64,000 bases of DNA, from positions 26,051,001-26,115,000 of the forward strand of contig NC_135379.1 in the NCBI RefSeq assembly GCF_049243985.1, given 5' to 3'. How positions within the stretch are numbered: the first letter of the stretch is position 1; every line of letters starts with the position of its first letter. This document shows positions 59,451-64,000 of this stretch, piece by piece. The stretch is from Paroedura picta. Its lineage: Eukaryota; Chordata; Lepidosauria; Squamata; Gekkonidae. A model generated the notes under the pieces. That model ran no database searches. It was not told the DNA's origin and was given only the letters and a program-made list of their open reading frames with translations. A program made the position numbers and the translations under genes.

Positions 59451-59612
59451 AAGCCTGAGACCAGGAGCACATTTAGGACCAGCCAAGTTTTATTCAAGAC
59501 ATAAGCTTTTATGTGGATCTGAAGAAACATGCCTTCTATAAAACTTGGTTGGTCTTAAAGGTGCCCCTGGAATCAGGCTCTGTTCTGGTGCTTCAAACCA
59601 ACATAGCAACCC
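59451..59612. repeat. Fold-back type dispersed repeat, both arms
   Basis: The left arm CCAAGTTTTATTCAAGACAT and the right arm AAACTTGGTTGGTCTTAAAG are inverted. The end is GCTTCAAACCAACATAGCAA. Confidence 0.6.
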
Positions 59613-59754
59613 ACCCAAATCTATTTTAGGCTCAGGCTACTGTGGGACCCTCCCTCCTAGATGTGTTATATTTTCAAGTTCAGGAATGTGAAGCATCTTG
59701 GGAGTTTGGCTCTTTCCCCCCTCCCGGAGTTATTTGCTCTTATATGAAGAACAG

Positions 59755-59985
59755 CTGTTTATTTTGAACCCCGCTTTTTGCTACCCGGAGTCCCAAAGCA
59801 GTGGCCTGCCCTTCCTCTCACAAGACACCCTGTTGTGAGGTAGGTGAGGCTGAGAAAGCTCGGAGAGAACCGTGACTGGGCCAAGGTTATTCAGCTGGCT
59901 GCATATGCAGGAGTGGGGACTGAAATGGTTCTCCAGATGAGAGGCCGCGGCTCTTAACGACCACACCCAGCCGGCTTTCTCTCTT
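59755..59985 (-). repeat. tRNA-derived SINE, diverged
   Basis: Minus-strand copy recognisable by CAAGACACCCTGTTGTGAGG, GCATATGCAGGAGTGG and CACCCAGCCGGCTTT. Confidence 0.6.
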
Positions 59986-60099
59986 TACATGGAAAGAGGC
60001 AGGCAGGCAGGCACGGGAGGCAGACCAGATGTGTAAATCATGGATCCACTTCCGACCAAGCCGCTTCTGGCTTTCTAGAATAACACATCAATTGGGTTC

Positions 60100-61230
60100 T
60101 CAGCGGTTAGGAGTGCCGTTTCTGGCGGCTCGCGGTGGGCTCAGGCCTCCCCTCTCCAGTGCAGCGTCCACAGGTCCCCACAAGTCCCCCCCCAGCCCAG
60201 AAGCCACTAGCCAGGCGCGGCCTATTTGCATATTTTTACCTTTGTCTCTCCAGAGCAGCCAATGAGCGGGTGCGGCTGCGTCTGGGCGGGGCCCAGTGAG
60301 AGTCCTGCAGCCCGTTTGCCACAGCGCCGGAGGGAAAGCGCGCTGGGCTCGTCGCCGCACCCCTTCCACCTGCTGTCTCCTGCCGGCGGCGCGGGGAGCC
60401 GAAGCCCGAGGGGGTGTGGGGGGCGCGCGGGCGGCGCTGCTGGGGGCTCGCGGGGCGCGATGGTGTGCGGCGGCTTCTCGTGCTCCAAGAACTGTCTGTG
60501 CGCCCTCAACCTCTTGTATACGGTGAGTAGCGGCCCCTCCGGCTCGCCTCTCCAAAGCGCCAGCTGGGGGTCGTCCCTCTGGCCCTCGCTGGGCGGCAGG
60601 TGGGGCGAGCGAAGCCGGCGCCACGGCCTGAGCGCCCGCCCTGCGACCGGTCTCCGGACTGGCGGCGCGCTCGGGTGGGCTGCGTCATTCCCCTCCACCT
60701 GCCGTGCGAGGAGCCGGGGAAGGGGCTGGGCTGGGGCACCTGCAGCGGGGAGGCCGGGAAGCTGCTGGAACAATCGAGGGCAGCCCAGGGGCGCTAAGCA
60801 AGCCGGCGGCTGGAAGGGAACCGCTTGGGGAGCGCCTCTCGGCTTCCGCTCGCCTCCCCTTTCCCCCTTCTCAATATGGCTGGTGGTGACTTTAGGAGCC
60901 ACGCGGCAGGTAGAGAGGCTGGCTTGGCTGGCTGGGTGGCGCCGATGGGAATAGCTTCCCGTGTGGACTGGCTGCCTTCGGTCGGCCCCAGCGTAGATTC
61001 CCACGAGGGAATGGGACCGGGCATCCATGTCAAAAAGGAAACGCTTCCCTGGGCACGTTCGTCTTGGAGAATTAAGGCAAAGAGCGCGAGACGCCTGCTT
61101 GGTCTTGTGCAGTCGGGGGAGAGGGGGTGTAGTTTTAAAAATGGGCAAGGGCCGAATGAATTGGTTCAGCGTTACGCTTTCACCTCCGGGTAAAGAGTTG
61201 CGTTCGGCAAAGAGAAGAAATTGCATCCCC
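60100..61230 (+). promoter_or_regulatory. TSPAN13: CpG island and TSPAN13 promoter
   Basis: A GC-rich, CpG-dense block covering TSPAN13 exon 1. A CCAAT box lies at 60259-60263 and a GC box (GGGCGGGG) at 60284-60291, about 170-200 bases before the ATG. No convincing TATA box. The transcription start site is not visible. Confidence 0.75.
60460..60522 (+). CDS. TSPAN13: TSPAN13 coding exon 1 (tetraspanin-13, NET-6)
   Basis: Twenty-one codons from ATG to a GTGAGT donor (phase 0). The product differs from remembered human TSPAN13 exon 1 by a single Ala-to-Ser change in the GGFxCSKNCLC block. Known of the family: a four-pass membrane tetraspanin; the short cytosolic N-terminus with its cysteines (here Cys3, 8, 12 and 14, likely acylation sites) leads into TM1, which starts at ALNLLYT. 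The later exons (TM1-4 and the large extracellular loop) were not found up to 64000, so they must lie downstream. The start has G at -3 and G at +4 and sits in a CpG island. The frame stays open upstream to an ATG at 60226, but homology supports the inner start. Gene order after BZW2 agrees with other amniotes. Confidence 0.93.
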
Positions 61231-61454
61231 AGGGATGGTTAAGGAAGCTCCCCTATTCTTATGCAGCCCAGACCTTGTGATTGTGTTTTCTTTGGTCAGG
61301 TGTAAGCTCTACAATATCTGCATTTGTCCTCGGGACTGCATATTGGACTAAGTTTGTGAACAGTAATGAATATCTAAAGCATAAGCAGGGGAACGGTAGC
61401 AATTTTTGTTTCAAAGCATTTGGTTGAAGGGTGAGAGGCGGTTCACATGAAGAC

Positions 61455-61650
61455 ACTTGAAACTGGCTGGTACTGAGTCAGTCTGCCCAGGTCAATATTT
61501 GTCTACTCTGACCAGCATTGGCTCTCCAGGATCCCAGGTTGTGTCACCTTTTACATCACCTCACCTGATTTTTTTAGCTGAAGAGGCCAGGACTTGAACC
61601 TATGACAGTGTATGCAAAGCAGATACTCTGCTACTGAGCCACACCTCCTA
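61455..61650 (-). repeat. tRNA-derived SINE, second family
   Basis: Minus-strand copy: the tRNA-like end at the right (TGCTACTGAGCCACACCTCC, GACTTGAACCTATGA) and CTGGTACTGAGTCAGTCTGC at the left. Confidence 0.6.
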
Positions 61651-61745
61651 AATGGTGCCCTGTTGTATATTCCAAGCTGTGGTCTAGATTTTAAAGGATG
61701 CTGTAATTTTCATATGTATCCCTTTGCATCTAAAATGCTTTACAG

Positions 61746-61881
61746 CAGGGGTAGTCAACCTGTGGTCCTCCAGATGTCCATGGACTACAATTCCCATGAG
61801 CCCCTGCCAGCATTTGCTGGCAGGGGCTCTTGGGAATTGTAGTCCATGGACATCTGGAGGACCACAGGTTGACTACCCCTG
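61746..61881. mobile_element. hAT-type palindromic MITE, copy 5
   Basis: An almost perfect palindrome with CAGGGGTAGTCAACCTGTGG ends and the duplication CTTTACAG/CTTTATAG (7 of 8). Confidence 0.9.
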
Positions 61882-62675
61882 CTTTATAGGTCCCATTCAT
61901 GCAGTCCCCTGGGACATAGCTTTTTTATGTTTCACAGACTATTGTTGCATACTCTTGGGACATATCTGATGGAGAACTTTTTAAAAAATCCACTGTTTGC
62001 ATTATGCGCCCCTATGTCACTTACTGCCTAATGCTTAAAGCAGTCAAGATTAACTTGGTTATGCTATTGGAAAGGAAAACCTGGTTGTGTTATCCTGTGA
62101 TGTATCCTATACTTTGACACATTGAGGAAGATTTCATGTCTTTGTGTTTTAAACCACATGTATAGAAACTAGCGCACACATGTTTTAGCAATGTCTTTGT
62201 GTGATACATGAGCAACAAAGTTACAGTGAAAAACATGTATGTATTCCTGAGGTTAAGGTCTCATCTGCAGAGCATTTGACCATGCAAGGTAAATGTTACC
62301 TGGGTCAGTTTGATCATAGCTCCTTGTTTTCTTGGCCTAGGAAACTGTAGTCACCATGAAATGAGCTCAACTAGGCTAGTAAACAAGGGGTCTGTATAAT
62401 GCTGAGAACTGAACACCCCTTTGGGAATCTAGAGGTTCTTACTGAAGCCCTTAACAGTTAAAATTTGACATTGATTCAAGTTCTAGGGAGTGTTTTGATT
62501 TACTTCATTTTTTATTTCCTCGCTCTAAGGAGTGGCAATTCAGTCACAAAGCCAGCACAAATGGAATCTCAGGGCTGAGGAAACCCACTGACCTGTTTGT
62601 GCAGGACATGGAAGTTGCCTGTCCTGCAAGCCATTTCAAAATGCCCCTTCTGGAACATGGACTGCTTTGGAACAT

Positions 62676-62897
62676 GAGCCAGCTCGGTGTAGTCGTCAAG
62701 AGTGGTGGTCCCTAATCTGCAAACTGGGTTTGATTCCCCACTCCTCTACAGGCAGCCAGCTAGGTGATCTTGGGCTTCTCAGAGCTCTCTCAGCCTCACC
62801 TATCTCACAGGGTGTCCTTTTTGGGAGAGGATGGGTAGGTGATTGTAAGCCACTTTGAGACTCCTTCAGGTAGTGAAAAGTGGGGTATAAATACACT
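62676..62897 (+). repeat. tRNA-derived SINE, diverged
   Basis: Plus strand: GAGCCAGCTCGGTGTAGTCG head, GGGTTTGATTCCCCACTCCT B-box region and GATTGTAAGCCACTTTGAGA near the end. Confidence 0.7.
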
Positions 62898-64000
62898 TTG
62901 TTGTCATTTTTTTTTTTTAAATGGCTGCTCCAAACATCTGCTTGTCTTGTCTTTGGTGCCTGAATTTCCAGCCTATATTGGCTTAATGGAGGAGGGAAGT
63001 CCACTGACAGTCTGGCAAGAAGTGGGACTCTCCGTAGTTCACCTTATATCTTTCAGTGAGCTTATGCAATGCTGTAACATAATCACTCAGGCTGCTGCTG
63101 TGCACAGGCAGGTAGAACATTGGGCATCAATAATGGATGGAGAGCCAGTAGCAGAAACATAACTTTGGCTGCTAGCTTTCTGCAACAAGTGACTTGTGCT
63201 TACTCAGATCTTTAGAGAGTAGCATACTGCAGATCTTGAAGCACGCTGCAGAAAAGGTGTTTCCCTGTGCAACTGCATATGACTTATTAATTTTTCATGA
63301 ATTTTTATTCATTTTTCTTGGGTTGCTCAGTAAAATCCTTACTTGAACTAATAAACTTTGTGCTCTTCTCTAGCAGTTTAACACAAAAGCCCAAGAATGT
63401 TAAGGAACAATGGATCATTAAAAGTATAATTGATGTTTAATTAGTTTCATTTCGCGCCAGACACAAATGGGGAAAAGATTTGACTCTGCAATCTAATGCT
63501 AGGCATGTTTTATATACAAAATAAATCCTATTAAGTATGCTTAAAATTGTAGCCTTAATCTTTTCACTTCTCTGTGCGGGTGAAGGGTTTTCTCTGATCA
63601 CTTTATGACAAGTATATGGCCATGGGCAGCTCACACGCAGGGCAGCCTTCTTATGAAACATCAGTTTGAGGCATACTGCTATATGGCAGCATGTTAGCAT
63701 CTGTGGTTATTGGGTAGAGTTGGTCATCTAACTAGTTAAAATACTTAGTCAGTTTGGCTAGTAGTGGACAAAAGTGCAAGGCATGCTTGGGACTCCCTTT
63801 CATCCACATTTAGTCTGTCCTGGCTCCTTATTTCTGAGTTTGGGCCAATTGGTCTGCTCACTCACTCAGCTGGGAGCTTTTCATCCTCCCAACTACCTGA
63901 AATCATGATATAAGCATCTGTGCCAGCCCCGGATCACCATTGTGTTGAGGGCTGAAAAGCACCTCAAGGACAGCTTATTTAATGAAAGTTGAAACAGGAG

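Larger units (their letters stand above)
51250..60100. other. BZW2-TSPAN13 intergenic region
   Basis: No exon or ORF with recognisable homology. Repeats: fold-back repeats (51248-51340, 58401-58495, 59451-59612), the inverted pair of unclassified 360-bp repeats, a hAT-like arm plus CR1 tail (53.9-54.6 kb), a SPIN-like fragment (55516-55600), a tandem repeat (55739-55797), a (TA)n run near 56450-56469 and a SINE (59755-59985). 52.35-53.85 and 57.0-58.4 kb look unique. Confidence 0.55.
60523..64000 (+). other. TSPAN13: TSPAN13 intron 1 (part)
   Basis: CpG-rich to about 61.2 kb, then AT-rich. It contains a tRNA-type SINE (about 61455-61650, minus), a hAT element (61746-61881) and another SINE (62676-62897, plus). 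No second exon with the TSPAN13 TM1 coding sequence was found. Confidence 0.6.

Noticed and set aside
60226-60459. In-frame 78-codon upstream extension of TSPAN13
   Set aside because: It lies in promoter-type GC-rich sequence with CCAAT and GC boxes, and homology places the start at 60460.
60222-61226. A 334-codon open frame on the minus strand over TSPAN13 exon 1
   Set aside because: Low-complexity Pro/Arg/Ala-rich translation caused by the stop-poor CpG island, antisense to a real exon. No recognisable domain.

Overview
The window is vertebrate nuclear DNA, almost certainly from a squamate reptile (lizard-type). Genes are split into short exons with GT/AG borders inside long AT-rich introns. 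The repeats are a squamate mixture: Sauria-type tRNA SINEs, 5S-rRNA-headed SINEs, CR1- and L2-like LINE tails, a RTE-BovB LINE copy and several small hAT elements. Species cannot be fixed from sequence alone.

Three protein-coding genes were recognised, in the order found at human 7p21.1. ANKMY2 lies on the minus strand: coding exons 1-3 are here and the rest of the gene lies beyond position 1. BZW2 (eIF5-mimic protein 1) is on the plus strand and its whole coding sequence is present: 11 coding exons plus an inferred non-coding first exon, with an open 422-residue frame. TSPAN13 begins on the plus strand at 60460; only its first coding exon is included.

Layout: 1-9405 is ANKMY2. About 8.86-10.72 kb is a CpG island that acts as a head-to-head promoter for ANKMY2 and BZW2. 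BZW2 runs from about 9.85 to 50.74 kb, or 51.25 kb if the second polyadenylation signal is used. A 9 kb repeat-filled intergenic stretch follows, then a second CpG island at about 60.1-61.2 kb with TSPAN13 exon 1, and TSPAN13 intron 1 to the window end. No RNA gene, CRISPR array or prokaryotic-type system is present.

Functionally the three genes are neighbours by ancestry rather than a pathway. ANKMY2 is an ankyrin/MYND adaptor linked to cilia and Hedgehog signalling, BZW2 modulates start-codon choice in translation, and TSPAN13 is a membrane tetraspanin. ANKMY2 and BZW2 may be co-regulated through their shared promoter.

The unusual material is in the repeats. A 5S-headed SINE is embedded in the shared CpG island, next to the ANKMY2 exon 1 donor. 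A CpG-dense 334-bp inverted-repeat element sits in BZW2 intron 6. A BovB tail with an intact reading frame has clear target duplications. One fragment matches the horizontally transferred SPIN transposon family. An ATG microsatellite abuts a BZW2 splice donor, and a 360-bp unclassified repeat occurs as an inverted pair.
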